Notes: generated from the letters alone by a model not told the origin. DNA of 64,000 nt from Thermaurantimonas aggregans (GCF_003851885.1 NZ_BHZE01000001.1:124001-188000); one strand, 5' to 3'. Positions 17,715-25,929 are shown, numbered from the stretch's first letter. Numbers and translations: made by a program.

Positions 17715-17906
17715 ATGAAAAAAATGTTCAACAACACGACAATGGCTTTCTTCTGGATGGCCCTGCTGGTGGCTCCCGTAGCCCTCTTTGCTCAACCTGA
17801 TCCTCCGGGAGGCCCTGTTCCTATCGATGGCGGTATCGGCCTGCTTATCGCTGCCGGCGTAGCCTATGGCGCCAAAAAAATGATGTCAAACCGAAAAAAC
17901 GCTTAA
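17715..17906 (+). CDS. PID-CTERM-like small secreted protein
   Basis: The 63-residue product has a signal peptide (hydrophobic 10-24, cleavage near ALFAQ). A short Pro/Gly linker (PDPPGGPVP) follows, then PIDGGIGLLIAAGVAYGAKK and a basic tail. I recall this P-I-D-Gly plus transmembrane helix plus basic-end arrangement as the PID-CTERM C-terminal sorting segment of Bacteroidota, analogous to PEP-CTERM/exosortase or LPXTG signals. The mature protein would be almost nothing but the sorting segment. It sits 4 bp before a T9SS cargo gene. The function is unknown, and the sorting enzyme is not in this window. Confidence 0.65.
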   Translation: MKKMFNNTTMAFFWMALLVAPVALFAQPDPPGGPVPIDGGIGLLIAAGVAYGAKKMMSNRKNA

Positions 17907-18159
17907 CATCATGAAAAAGCTCATTTACTTATTGGTTTTGCCTATTTATGTGACCTCTCAACCCTCATTAACTGAGGTTTTTTTACCTCAGTATATTCAA
18001 GGTATTAATGGAACAAATAATAACAGAGTTCCGTTTGTGTATAGAGTTACAATAGATGGTCTAACCCCAAACGCTACGTACAGATATTTTAATCAAGTGG
18101 TTACAAGTAGTGATGGGGCAACAACTAATGGAGCAGGTAATGTAATTTTTTATAGCAAT

Positions 18160-18164
18160 ACCGG
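18160..18164. repeat. Target-site duplication, left copy (ACCGG)
   Basis: The same five bases recur at 37162-37166 and the split gene reads in frame across one copy. Mu-type transposition duplicates 5 bp, and ACCGG fits the Mu target preference N-Y-S-R-N. A rival pair (ACTTC at 18175-18179 and 37180-37184) is less likely because it shortens the host protein by one codon and does not fit N-Y-S-R-N. Confidence 0.65.
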
Positions 18165-18181
18165 TTATGCCTTTACTTCCA

Positions 18182-18206
18182 AAACGAAATTTAATAAATT
18201 TCGAAA
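18182..18206. repeat. 19-bp near-perfect palindrome at the tail-side prophage end
   Basis: CGAAATTTA, one A, then TAAATTTCG (about 18185-18203) is a perfect inverted repeat 20 bp from the prophage end. Read on the minus strand it follows the fibre-like gene's stop and is trailed by GTTTTGG, so it could be a weak terminator. It could also be part of the transposase-binding end. Confidence 0.45.
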
Positions 18207-18235
18207 TGTGCTTAATAAAAAGTTAATGTAAGAAA

Positions 18236-19048
18236 TTAATTACTATTTGGGCCTGTGTTTTGAACAGCTATATTGTAAAAAATTGTCGGCTCAAAGTTCT
18301 TTTTAAATTGAAAGGTTATGTAATTAGTTGCGCTAAGTGAGGCATTGTACACCAAAGCTTGTCCATTTGCTTTGAGTACCAGAATGCCATTTGTTGTTCC
18401 ATTAAAAAATGATGTGACGATATCTTGTGGGGGCCTGAGGTCTTGGGGCATGACAAACAGTACTCCATTGCTCTGGGATGCATTAAATTGTGCTGTTATC
18501 ATGATATTTCCGTAATCATTGTATAGAATGGTTGCTGATTGTGATTGATTTGCTGCTGTAAATCCTGCTTGATAAGAAAGGTTTACTTGCTTATTTAATG
18601 CAAAATCCTCTATTAAAAACCCTTTGACAGACTGGTGTACTAAGTCTGACAGGCGTTTAAGTTGGTTTAAGGCAAGTGATTGTACGGGGGGTGTGCTTGT
18701 GTACTGGTAGATGTAGATTCGAATCTGCTGACAAGCATGTTCTTGGCCATCAGCATAGATTCTATTGTCGATCATGGATGTGTGTGGTACTAAATACAGG
18801 GATTGATCGGGGTTGTATGTAAAAGTGGCTCCCGGTACCAGAAAAATCTCTTCGTTTACATATAAGATGCCGCTCTGACAGGTAATCGCATTGCCACTTT
18901 GGGTTATGTGCATTCCTTTTAATATACAGGGTTGATGGTTTACCAGGGCGGTTAAATGGCGCTGTATTTCAAAAAGGTTTTCTTGTAGCAAGAGAATATC
19001 CTCAGCTCTTAGCGGAAATCCTCCTTCTTGTATTTCTATACGATTCAT
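18236..19048 (-). CDS. Prophage tail fibre / receptor-binding-like protein
   Basis: The 270-residue product is the last gene of the tail cassette, 71 bp from the prophage end, where Mu-like phages place fibre genes. Its N-terminus (MNRIEIQEGGFPLRAEDILLLQENL) resembles the attachment segments of Bacteroidota phage fibres that I recall. The remainder is rich in short beta stretches, Asn, Gln and Ser (GNIMITAQFN, NGVLFVMPQDL). I see no enzymatic motif. Its start overlaps the upstream gpI-like gene by 4 bp. No chaperone or invertible alternative tip gene follows. The C-terminus may have been shortened, but this cannot be shown. Confidence 0.55.
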   Translation of the reverse strand: MNRIEIQEGGFPLRAEDILLLQENLFEIQRHLTALVNHQPCILKGMHITQSGNAITCQSGILYVNEEIFLVPGATFTYNPDQSLYLVPHTSMIDNRIYADGQEHACQQIRIYIYQYTSTPPVQSLALNQLKRLSDLVHQSVKGFLIEDFALNKQVNLSYQAGFTAANQSQSATILYNDYGNIMITAQFNASQSNGVLFVMPQDLRPPQDIVTSFFNGTTNGILVLKANGQALVYNASLSATNYITFQFKKNFEPTIFYNIAVQNTGPNSN

Positions 19049-19482
19049 ATTAAGTCTATTTTATATTTTTTGCCAGGCAATTTGAAAAAGTTTATCAGCC
19101 GCATTATTTGCTGTTTTTGGGTTTGAAGGCTTACCGGTATTTGCACCACAAAATCTATTTTAGCTTCTCCGCTGTAGTAGATATGGGCGACTTCATTAAG
19201 TGGGTTCAGATAGATAGCGCTTTCTGTATTCAGAAAGGGACCTAAGTAGTAGCCTTCCTGTAATCGTATTTGGTCATTAAAAAACTGCTTAAGGTATCTT
19301 TCTATGTAGATGACTTGAGGGGTGACTTGTAGCAGTGTATTGATTTGAAATCGATAAAGTTTTTGACTTTCACATAGGTAATTCAGATAGCTTACTGATA
19401 CTGTGATAAAAGCCTTAAATCTTTTTTTTCGCAAAAAGGGTGGTATCAGCAAGTGTGCTGTTCGAATTATATTCAAATTCAT
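19045..19482 (-). CDS. Prophage baseplate wedge protein, gpI/gp48-like by position
   Basis: The 145-residue product lies between the baseplate-J-like gene (4-bp overlap) and the fibre gene (4-bp overlap), the position of P2 gpI / Mu gp48. The sequence begins with a helical PPFLRKKRF segment and has a conserved-looking HIYYSG turn near its middle. I recognise it mainly from position and from similar small proteins after gpJ in Bacteroidota phages. The role would be linking fibres to the baseplate wedge. Function is inferred from context only. Confidence 0.5.
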   Translation of the reverse strand: MNLNIIRTAHLLIPPFLRKKRFKAFITVSVSYLNYLCESQKLYRFQINTLLQVTPQVIYIERYLKQFFNDQIRLQEGYYLGPFLNTESAIYLNPLNEVAHIYYSGEAKIDFVVQIPVSLQTQKQQIMRLINFFKLPGKKYKIDLI

Positions 19483-20375
19483 ATACTGGTGAATAAGTTA
19501 TCTTCAACAGCAGTGTATTCTAGGAGGCTATCGTTATAATCAAAGATAAAATACCCGCTATAGGGCTTTACGGACATCAGTATTGGTTGCCATCCTGAAA
19601 TATGGCTTTTGTGTTTGGCTGAAAGTATGCGAACATCTCTTACGCCTTCAGCACTTTTTAAGGCTTCTACGAAGTCCGATAGTCGAAATATTCCATCGAA
19701 TTCGAGTGAAGCTCCGAATTCATCGATTTTTTGTCGGATTGGGTCTATTTGTGGGTCGCGCAGCAATTTGTTATTACTGTCTAGTACCATTCTGTCCACT
19801 TCTATTATTGCGTGAATGGATATTTGGTCTGCTGGTAGAGAGCGTATTTCGAGCTGTACGCCGGCGTCTTTCCACTTTTGCCAGTATTCGGTAAAGGCCA
19901 CCAGCTCGGTGGGCGATAGGGGTTGTAAGTTTGGTTTGTTGCCTTTAGCTACTTTAAGTAGTATTTTACCTGCTTCTTCTGAGGCTGAGCTGTAGCTTAT
20001 TATTTGGGATTCGGGGCGTTCAGAGCTGTAGCCAAACCGGTCGCCCAGCCAGGTTAAGGCATAGCCATATTGAAATTTTTTGCTTTCTTCGGCATACCAT
20101 TGTAATGTATGAGGTCGAGTATTTGAGATGATTTTTTGTATTTCTTTTTTATGGTTCTCAAATAGATTTTCTACCATCCAGCTAGCTACGGCCATTATCC
20201 ACAGCCACAGGCGCCATATGGCTACTTTACTGCCATTTTGTAAATCAGCGCGCAAGTTTTCGGCCGTATCGCGTCTAAGGGTTTGAGTGCCTTCACACAC
20301 ATACATGTGCAGTTCTTGCATATTTTCTTTTACGCGATTCAGTTCGTTGTATATTTCAGCGATGCTTCGTGCCAT
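19479..20375 (-). CDS. Prophage baseplate J-like protein
   Basis: The 298-residue protein has an N-terminal helical segment (1-60), a Trp-rich stretch (RLWLWIMAVASWMVENLF, residues 55-72), and a mixed alpha/beta body with VTIxAIIEVDRMVL-type strands (IHAIIEVDR, about 207-215). The segment GIFRLSDFVEALKSAEGVRDVRIL (about 237-260) matches the wedge domain of baseplate J / T4 gp6-like proteins, where a helix is followed by G-V-x-D-V. It is flanked by LysM-type and gpI-like genes as in Mu/P2 order. It would form the baseplate wedge around the hub. Confidence 0.65.
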   Translation of the reverse strand: MARSIAEIYNELNRVKENMQELHMYVCEGTQTLRRDTAENLRADLQNGSKVAIWRLWLWIMAVASWMVENLFENHKKEIQKIISNTRPHTLQWYAEESKKFQYGYALTWLGDRFGYSSERPESQIISYSSASEEAGKILLKVAKGNKPNLQPLSPTELVAFTEYWQKWKDAGVQLEIRSLPADQISIHAIIEVDRMVLDSNNKLLRDPQIDPIRQKIDEFGASLEFDGIFRLSDFVEALKSAEGVRDVRILSAKHKSHISGWQPILMSVKPYSGYFIFDYNDSLLEYTAVEDNLFTSI

Positions 20376-20376
20376 T

Positions 20377-20952
20377 TTATACTCGATAGATTATTTCTTT
20401 TAGTATGCCTTGTGATGTTTCATTATTAAGCATTACTCGTAGGTAATTTGTCAGTATATTAAGTGTATAGATGTGTGTATTTTCTTCGGGTTGTAATTGT
20501 ATTTCTGTTTCTGGTATTTGCACAAAGTGCAATCCATCGATGCTATGTTCTAAGTAGATCGTGTTGTTTAATTCTTCTACTCGGTCATAATTTATTTGTA
20601 TGGTTACATCTCCTTTTAAATTTGATAGGCGTACGGCGGGCATGGGGCCAGGTCCATTTGAGAATTCGTAGTTTAATATTTGTTTTATTTGTATCATATC
20701 TTCTTCATTTAATGGTATCTGTGTGTACATATCACCGCTCGCGGGTATTATGTTATTTTTTTCGATATAATCTTTTATTTGTTTGTTGATTTCTGTATCT
20801 GGTATTAATATTTTAATACCTTCTGGTAATGTAATATCGGGGCGCAAGAATGCGTTTGCTTCGAGTATAGTAAACACTGAATCTATTGTACCGGTATGTT
20901 GTAAGGCTATATCCCAAATTGTTTGATTTACTTGTGTAGTTATTACTCTCAT
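20377..20952 (-). CDS. Prophage LysM-like tail protein
   Basis: The 191-residue protein begins with a LysM-like fold (TIWDIALQHTGTIDSVFTIL, then LPEGIKILIP, about residues 12-52), as in the small tail protein X / gp53-like baseplate components that bind the tail or peptidoglycan. A C-terminal beta-rich domain (about 95-190, QINYDRVEELNNTIYLEHS) may be an additional Ig-like module. No catalytic residues of a lysozyme or amidase are apparent, so I do not call it an endolysin. Its start overlaps the holin-like gene by 4 bp. Confidence 0.6.
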   Translation of the reverse strand: MRVITTQVNQTIWDIALQHTGTIDSVFTILEANAFLRPDITLPEGIKILIPDTEINKQIKDYIEKNNIIPASGDMYTQIPLNEEDMIQIKQILNYEFSNGPGPMPAVRLSNLKGDVTIQINYDRVEELNNTIYLEHSIDGLHFVQIPETEIQLQPEENTHIYTLNILTNYLRVMLNNETSQGILKEIIYRV

Positions 20953-21182
20953 TTCTTTTTAATAATTCTAAATATTTTTTCTACTCCTCTACTTGAGAAG
21001 TAGAAGCCTATTACCATGTAACAAATATCGCCAATTATTTCTATATATTTATCCGTTATTTTTAATAAATTTAATGCATCTAAAATTGCAAATAAAAAAA
21101 ATAAAAGCAACACACTTATTAGTGTGTATGGTCTAACTTTTTTTGATATATCAATATCGTCAAATTCGTAATTTTCGCTCAT
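20949..21182 (-). CDS. Candidate holin (two-TM small membrane protein)
   Basis: The 77-residue protein has an acidic N-terminus (MSENYEFDDIDISKK), two hydrophobic helices (about 22-37 LISVLLLFFLFAILDA and 47-62 IIGDICYMVIGFYFSS), then a short basic tail (RIIKKK). The second helix ends in the YFSSRGVEK segment that I recall from Bacteroidota phage holins. It overlaps both neighbours by 4 bp (gp25-like and LysM-like genes), an unusual place for a lysis gene. An N-in topology with a basic C-terminus in the cytoplasm is predicted from the charges. Confidence 0.6.
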   Translation of the reverse strand: MSENYEFDDIDISKKVRPYTLISVLLLFFLFAILDALNLLKITDKYIEIIGDICYMVIGFYFSSRGVEKIFRIIKKK

Positions 21183-21451
21183 AGTATTAGATTTATTTGA
21201 TTATTTTCAATATCGATTTTAGATGGATTTATTTCATCAAATTTCAATGCTTTTCTAATTTCGAATATTTTGTCTGCATCTTCCGTTGCAATTAGTTTTA
21301 TCAGGTCGGCACCTATGTATATATTGTTTTTAAAATCTCCTCGCATACTATATAGCACAATCAATGCGCTTTGTTTTTGATGAGTTTCTATCGAAAAATC
21401 CCCGTTCTGATATGCGAGGTCTCCGGTAGTGTCTATTTTTATATCACCCAT
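21179..21451 (-). CDS. Prophage gpW/gp25-like baseplate protein
   Basis: The 90-residue protein fits the small gpW/gp25 lysozyme-like fold family of baseplate wedge proteins in length and motifs: DLAYQNGDFSIETHQKQSAL, then MRGDFKNNIYIGADL. It lies between the spike (8-bp overlap) and the holin-like gene. gp25-like proteins initiate sheath polymerisation at the baseplate; only its presence, not its function, can be judged here. Confidence 0.65.
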   Translation of the reverse strand: MGDIKIDTTGDLAYQNGDFSIETHQKQSALIVLYSMRGDFKNNIYIGADLIKLIATEDADKIFEIRKALKFDEINPSKIDIENNQINLIL

Positions 21452-21938
21452 GTTTTAATTTTTTGTTTATCACGTTATCGAGCTGAACCATTTTGGTTTG
21501 GGGGGTAAAGAGTATGTTAGCGGGGGCTCCATTTCCGGCGATGGGTGTGGCTTGCAGAAGGTTTTTTAGTGTTTGCAAATCGTTGAATACGTTGTTCATC
21601 CAATCTACAACTTTTTCGGCTATGAGTATTCCTCCGTATTGGTCGCCGAGCAGTTCGATTTTTTCGATTTGGCTATATTGCAAAATTGCCAATAGTGCTC
21701 TTTTACCTTCTGACAGATCGGCTATTAGCACTTTGCTTTTTACTTTGGGATAAATTATTAGGGCATTTTCAGCGTTTCCAGCTGCTACTAGCCATACGTC
21801 TTCATGTATTAAGGTATTTTTTTCAATCACTGTACAGCTGGTTTGTTTTACTTCTTTTACTTCGGCTGTAAAAAATATATCCGATGTGTTTGTATGGGAT
21901 ATTTTTCTTATTATGTCTTTGATTTCTTTTTCTTTCAT
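21444..21938 (-). CDS. Prophage tail spike / baseplate protein V-like
   Basis: The 164-residue protein shows an OB-fold-like N-terminal half (TAEVKEVKQTSCTVI, then ALIIYPKVKSKVLIADL), typical of gpV/gp45 membrane-piercing spikes. A C-terminal stretch (GNGAPANILFTPQTKMVQLDN) resembles the ends of spike proteins in Bacteroidota Mu-like prophages. It follows the gpD-like hub gene by 5 bp, as expected for a hub-spike pair. Confidence 0.6.
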   Translation of the reverse strand: MKEKEIKDIIRKISHTNTSDIFFTAEVKEVKQTSCTVIEKNTLIHEDVWLVAAGNAENALIIYPKVKSKVLIADLSEGKRALLAILQYSQIEKIELLGDQYGGILIAEKVVDWMNNVFNDLQTLKNLLQATPIAGNGAPANILFTPQTKMVQLDNVINKKLKHG

Positions 21939-21943
21939 TTTGT

Positions 21944-22909
21944 TTAAATTTCTACACAGTATAGGTTACGCATTCCTCCTGTTTCGCCGTAGTGTACTTC
22001 TACTTTTTGGCAGTAGTAGAGTCCGTCGTTTATTTCTGTTCCTTTTAGTTCTACTACATCGCCTGGTGAGGTATAGGGCTGTAGCCATCCGATTATTTTA
22101 CATTTTTTTTGGTAGTTAATTTTGGTGTTATTATAGGCTTGTTCAGCTATTTTTTTTAAGTCTTTTTGATTTTCTATTCCTTGTATTTTCAGGTATATTT
22201 TATCGCCTCCTCTTTCACCGTAGGTGTATTGTATGGTTTGTCCTTGTTTATTTTTTGTTTCTATAATTATTTCTACTTTGTGTTCTGATAGGTTTGTTTT
22301 TTCAAATTCTATTTTTTCAATATTTTTTTCGGTATGGTATTTTATGAGATTAAATTTTTTTAACATTTTAGGGGTGATGTATAGGTGGTCGTTTTTTATA
22401 AAAATTTGCAGGTGAGTTTCTTCTGCTAATCTTTTAAGTACATCGTAGGCTGTTTGTTGAATTATAGAAAATTTTGAATATTTTATATCTATGTCAATGC
22501 TGTATGGTCTGCGCAGTTTTAGCTGCTGGTGTATGTAGTTAATTATTGTTTCTATGCTGGTGTTTGTAAAGATTTTATCGGCAATGTTTTTTTTGTATTC
22601 GAAAAATTTGTCTTCACATTGCACTGTTATGCTGGTATTGTCTTTATCTACATGAGTAATGTAGCCTTCGAATTCCAGTTTTAATTTATTGTTATATCCT
22701 AAGTGTATTTCAACCCCTGCTCCTTTTTTGATGAGTGAAAGGTCTGAGTTAGACTGATGAAGTACGGTGAAGGGCCTGCGTATTGTTTTGTATGGTATAA
22801 CTATTTCGGCAGCGCTTAAAGGGGCATCTACACTGTTGATAATTGTTAGGCGCTCTAGGTTTTTGAGCTGTTTGCCTGCTATGAGTATTTTGTGCTGCAT
22901 CAATAGCAT
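21944..22909 (-). CDS. Prophage late control gpD-like tail hub protein
   Basis: The 321-residue protein matches the gpD / Mu gp44 / VgrG-N hub family. An N-terminal beta-domain (LTIINSVDAPLSAAEIVIPY) is followed by VEIHLGYNNKLKLEFEGYI and a second barrel domain with a cysteine-free SIETIINYIHQQLKL linker. The C-terminal end (GWLQPYTSPGDVVELKG, then LYYCQKVEVHYGETGGMRN) is the typical hub ending. The hub connects the tube to the spike. Several Met codons cluster at the start (residues 1 and 4). Confidence 0.72.
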   Translation of the reverse strand: MLLMQHKILIAGKQLKNLERLTIINSVDAPLSAAEIVIPYKTIRRPFTVLHQSNSDLSLIKKGAGVEIHLGYNNKLKLEFEGYITHVDKDNTSITVQCEDKFFEYKKNIADKIFTNTSIETIINYIHQQLKLRRPYSIDIDIKYSKFSIIQQTAYDVLKRLAEETHLQIFIKNDHLYITPKMLKKFNLIKYHTEKNIEKIEFEKTNLSEHKVEIIIETKNKQGQTIQYTYGERGGDKIYLKIQGIENQKDLKKIAEQAYNNTKINYQKKCKIIGWLQPYTSPGDVVELKGTEINDGLYYCQKVEVHYGETGGMRNLYCVEI

Positions 22910-22919
22910 CGTGTTTTGT

Positions 22920-23450
22920 TTAGTTTTCTATAAAGAGTTCTAAACTTTCGTCGCTATAAGCCGTAAAGGTGAATTGCTGGTATTCTTCTCCTGGGGTGAA
23001 GGGGAATTCGTAGCTATCGATTACGATTGAGAAGATATCGAAGACTTCGTTGAGCAGGGGGCATTGTACTTGTAGGCTTTCGTTTGATTCTAAATAGTTT
23101 TTCAGGCGTTTTGCATACTGCTCGGCGCTTGCATTTTCATCGCTACACAGCAGCCCTGCTACGGTGATTCGGTAATCGTCTGTACAGAAGAATTCTTTTA
23201 CGCTGCCTTTTTTTCCGCTTTGTATGTATCTGCGCACGATTTTATTTGCTCCACTTATGGTAATTACTGGCTCGAGTGGCAGCAAAAACCCATCAAGCTC
23301 GTTTTCAAATTTTAATTTGAAGGGATAGCGGAATTCAGCTAGTGCGTTAAGCTCTGTGTTTTGTATTGTAGCCTCGGTTAGTTGTACGGTTATCTTTTGT
23401 GTAGGCAGGTATGGAGGTAGGGCTATGCCGATGGCTTTGCTGGGTTTCAT
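22920..23450 (-). CDS. Prophage tail protein after the tape measure (DUF6046-like)
   Basis: The 176-residue protein lies 3 bp after the tape-measure gene and before the hub. I think it belongs to a family labelled DUF6046 in Bacteroidota prophages, from memory: it has a beta-rich N-half (FKLKFENELDGFLLPLEPVITISGANKIVRR) and a C-terminal segment SYEFPFTPGEEYQQFTFTAYSD. Position equals Mu gp43 / DNA-circulation N, which bridges the tube and hub. The molecular role is inferred from position. Confidence 0.5.
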   Translation of the reverse strand: MKPSKAIGIALPPYLPTQKITVQLTEATIQNTELNALAEFRYPFKLKFENELDGFLLPLEPVITISGANKIVRRYIQSGKKGSVKEFFCTDDYRITVAGLLCSDENASAEQYAKRLKNYLESNESLQVQCPLLNEVFDIFSIVIDSYEFPFTPGEEYQQFTFTAYSDESLELFIEN

Positions 23451-23453
23451 TGT

Positions 23454-25346
23454 TTATGCATTTTGTGCACTTATTAGTATTTGGAGCATGATTCGCTCGA
23501 GCTTCGCGCGCAGTTCGTCTTCGCTTTGTTCGTAGTGGTTAAATACGACCTGGTCAATGAATTTTTGGACGTTGATTGTTATTTGTTTAGTTTGTGTTGT
23601 TGGGCTATGTGAGCTTGTATTTAAGCTTGTTAGGCCGCCTTTGAGTGCTGGTATTTCCTCGGGCATCATGGTATTTTGGGCTGCTGACGTTACCAGGTCA
23701 TAGAGGTTTTTTGGTTTTTTCACATCGGTGCGTGTAGTTTTTTTCTTCTGTTTTTCTTCTATTTCTTTTACTCCTTGTTCGTAGGCATATAGAGCTTTTT
23801 GTTTAGTAGCGCTAAAGCTTTCGATCAGCTGATTGGCCGTGTTTATGCCTGTAAGGTTATTGAAGGCTGCGCTAGCTTTTTGTGCTGCCACTTGAAATTT
23901 ACCTTGGAAGAGTGCCAGTAGTGCCTCTCCGACTTGGCCAATGCCTTGTAAGATATTCTTTAGGTTGTCAAATAGTAAAATTTTTAGCATCTGGCCGAAA
24001 CCTTTTAGGGCTTCCCAGGCGGCATATACGGCCCCTCTGAACCATCCAATTTTCTGAAATGCCAAGTAGATGGCCGTGGCTAATGCTGTCAGTAGAGCGA
24101 TTTTTAGCGCTATGGGGTTCATTTTTAACACGGTATTGAGGCCTGCTTGTGCAGCCGTCCATAGGTGTGTGGCCTTTATGGCTATGTTTTTGTACAGAGT
24201 GATTGCTTGTATGGTGAGCAGATAGCTACCCAGGGCGCTTATGAGCGTTATTAGGGGGATGTTGCCTTGCTGTAGTGCTGTGCGCAATCGCGTAAAACCC
24301 TCCACCACATAGCTTATCCCTTTGCCTAGCAGGTCAAGCAGCTTGGTGGTAGTTTCGAGCAAGGGCGCCAGTAGTGGCTCTATGACGGTGTAGAGCGATT
24401 GGAGGGTGTTGAGCGATTTTTTTACCAGCATGCTCAGCTTTCCAGAGGTGGTTTGGGCTATTTGTTCATTCATTTTATAATAGGTACCACTTGGTCCTAC
24501 TGCTTCTGCGAAGGCCTGGCGAACCATTTGCGCAGATATTTGTCCCTTTTCCATGGCTTCTTTTAGCTGAGGTATGCTTAGCCCGGTTGATTTGCTGAGC
24601 TGCTGCAGTGGGTTAAAGCCTGCATTGATCATTTGCAGCAAATCTTGCCCTGTGAGTCTGCCGGTACTGCTCATCTGGCTAAAGGCTAGGGTGAGCTGTT
24701 GCATCTTGCCGGCATCGCCCATGGCGATGTCGCCGATTATTTTTAGGTTTTCTACCACTTGGCTGGCTGGTATGTTGAAGCTGAGCATCATGGCGGCGAG
24801 CTTTGCAAGCTCGCTGCTTTTGTATGTCGATGCATCTGCGTAGGCGTTTATACTGCTTAGTAGGGCATCGGCTTTGTCTTTGCTTTGCAGCATTACCTCA
24901 AATTCTTTGGCGGTCTTTTCTGCCTCGATGCCCAATCGACTTATGATGCCTACGCCTGTTGAGATGGCCACTATCGGATTGAGCAGCAGGTTAGCTCCTG
25001 GCAGGGCGCTGAGGGCTTCTTTTGCCCAGCGCTGTAGTGGGTTGCCTTTGATGGTTTGCAGTCTTTGGATATGTTTTTCTAGTCTGGCTATTTCGTTGTT
25101 GTAAGCTTTTAGGCTTTGTATATCGTTTGCCGGTATCCAGTCTCTTTCGGCTTTGAGCAGTTGCAGCTTTTGGCTCAGGCTGCCGATGCTTGTGCCCATG
25201 TTGGCCAGTGTACGGCTCACCTGCACCGACTGTTTCTGTAGGTTAGCAAATTTTTCGAGTGCTTGTTCGTTATTTATTGCTATCTTTTGCAGGGTAGCAC
25301 TTACCTTGTCGTGCAGATATAGGGTGTATTCTACCAGGGTATTCAT
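23454..25346 (-). CDS. Prophage tape measure protein
   Basis: The 630-residue protein sets tail length and is carried in the tube lumen. Residues 20-150 are long helices, and about 170-320 hold the tape-measure core (QMSSTGRLTGQDLLQMINAG, then FNPLQQLSKSTGLSIPQLKE). Hydrophobic segments follow (about 370-440: IPLITLISALGSYLLTI and IALLTALATAIYLAF), then a Lys-rich tail region. It is longer than the other tail genes, as expected. It lies downstream of the frameshifted chaperone gene, the conserved order in tailed phages. Confidence 0.85.
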   Translation of the reverse strand: MNTLVEYTLYLHDKVSATLQKIAINNEQALEKFANLQKQSVQVSRTLANMGTSIGSLSQKLQLLKAERDWIPANDIQSLKAYNNEIARLEKHIQRLQTIKGNPLQRWAKEALSALPGANLLLNPIVAISTGVGIISRLGIEAEKTAKEFEVMLQSKDKADALLSSINAYADASTYKSSELAKLAAMMLSFNIPASQVVENLKIIGDIAMGDAGKMQQLTLAFSQMSSTGRLTGQDLLQMINAGFNPLQQLSKSTGLSIPQLKEAMEKGQISAQMVRQAFAEAVGPSGTYYKMNEQIAQTTSGKLSMLVKKSLNTLQSLYTVIEPLLAPLLETTTKLLDLLGKGISYVVEGFTRLRTALQQGNIPLITLISALGSYLLTIQAITLYKNIAIKATHLWTAAQAGLNTVLKMNPIALKIALLTALATAIYLAFQKIGWFRGAVYAAWEALKGFGQMLKILLFDNLKNILQGIGQVGEALLALFQGKFQVAAQKASAAFNNLTGINTANQLIESFSATKQKALYAYEQGVKEIEEKQKKKTTRTDVKKPKNLYDLVTSAAQNTMMPEEIPALKGGLTSLNTSSHSPTTQTKQITINVQKFIDQVVFNHYEQSEDELRAKLERIMLQILISAQNA

Positions 25347-25448
25347 GGGCTCGTCATGCTTGAGGTGTTGGCTATTTATGTGGTTTTTTACTGGATGTAT
25401 ATGTTGGCCAGGGGGGTATTTTTTTTGCTTGGCCTAGTTTTAGAGCTG

Positions 25449-25606
25449 CTATTTTTGTTGATTAAGGGTTTGAAGTAGCCATTCTACTTCTTTGAGGCGC
25501 ATGCACCACTGCTGGTCTGTTAGGCTGTCAGGGTCGCAGTGCAGGTAGTGGCGAATCAGAGTGTCGGCCTGGCGTATCCAGTCGCTTTGCTGAACCCTGA
25601 CAGCTT
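25449..25606 (-). CDS. Frameshift extension of the tail assembly chaperone
   Basis: This -1-frame segment has no start codon of its own. Joining it to the gene at 25607-25909 through a -1 slip at 25610-25616 adds about 52 residues (LEAVRVQQSDWIRQADTLIR and onward, ending LLQTLNQQK). The segment has normal-looking coding content and stops at 25449-25451, 100 bp before the tape-measure ATG. This is the gpG/gpGT arrangement of dsDNA phage tail chaperones. Confidence 0.75.
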
Positions 25607-25909
25607 CTAAAAATTTATCAATTCTGCCTCTTTGATTTGAATAAGTTCAGAGAGTACCGAGCTGGCTGATAGAAAGAGGCTGTCGTCTTGGCGAATCGCC
25701 TCGCTGCCTCCTAGCCAACAGTTGTTGAGCAGTATTTCGTTGAATTTTATTGGGTCTTTGCCTGCCTGGCTGGCGTAGCTGATGATCTTGCGGTCAGGTG
25801 GGCGCAAGTAGGCTATGTGATTTTCTACCTTTACGCCTATTACTTTGCCGTATTTTGCCTTCCAGGCATCGATTTCTGATTGGGGTACTTGGCCGATTAG
25901 TTCACTCAT
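25607..25909 (-). CDS. Prophage tail assembly chaperone (0-frame product)
   Basis: The 100-residue protein lies between the u-spanin candidate and the tape-measure gene, the site of Mu gp41 / lambda gpG. It is a small helical protein ending in ELINF immediately before a TAG stop. The slip heptamer A AAT TTT lies directly before the stop. The 0-frame chaperone should be made in excess over the fused, extended form, and both bind the tape measure during tail assembly (family knowledge). The motif YASQAGKDPIKFNEILLNNC resembles gp41-type sequences. Confidence 0.75.
   Translation of the reverse strand: MSELIGQVPQSEIDAWKAKYGKVIGVKVENHIAYLRPPDRKIISYASQAGKDPIKFNEILLNNCWLGGSEAIRQDDSLFLSASSVLSELIQIKEAELINF
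25610..25616 (-). promoter_or_regulatory. Programmed -1 ribosomal frameshift site (A AAT TTT)
   Basis: Read on the minus strand the heptamer AAATTTT has the X-XXY-YYZ form in phase with the 0-frame codons AAT TTT, followed at once by TAG. A slip of one base gives AAA TTT and then TTA GAA, opening the 52-codon extension. A downstream pseudoknot was not examined in detail. Confidence 0.75.
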
Positions 25910-25929
25910 TGTACATTGGTTTTTTAGGG

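Larger units (their letters stand above)
17911..18231 (+). pseudogene. 5' fragment of T9SS cargo gene, cut by the prophage
   Basis: The first 85 codons (through about 18164) encode a signal peptide (LLVLPIYVTSQ) and the start of a beta-sandwich: LTEVFLPQYIQG, then NNRVPF, then GLTPNATYRYFNQVV. That is the N-terminus expected for the protein whose remainder lies at 37167-39224. After the ACCGG at 18160-18164 the frame runs about 21 codons into prophage DNA and stops at 18231. Joined at ACCGG, the reading is continuous (N-T-G then S-Y-Y-Q-T-S-S-P) and has the length expected for the family as I remember it. A truncated secreted peptide may still be made. Confidence 0.85.

Noticed and set aside
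20377-20952. LysM-like protein as the endolysin
   Set aside because: No lysozyme, amidase or peptidase residues are visible, and position and fold suit a tail component.
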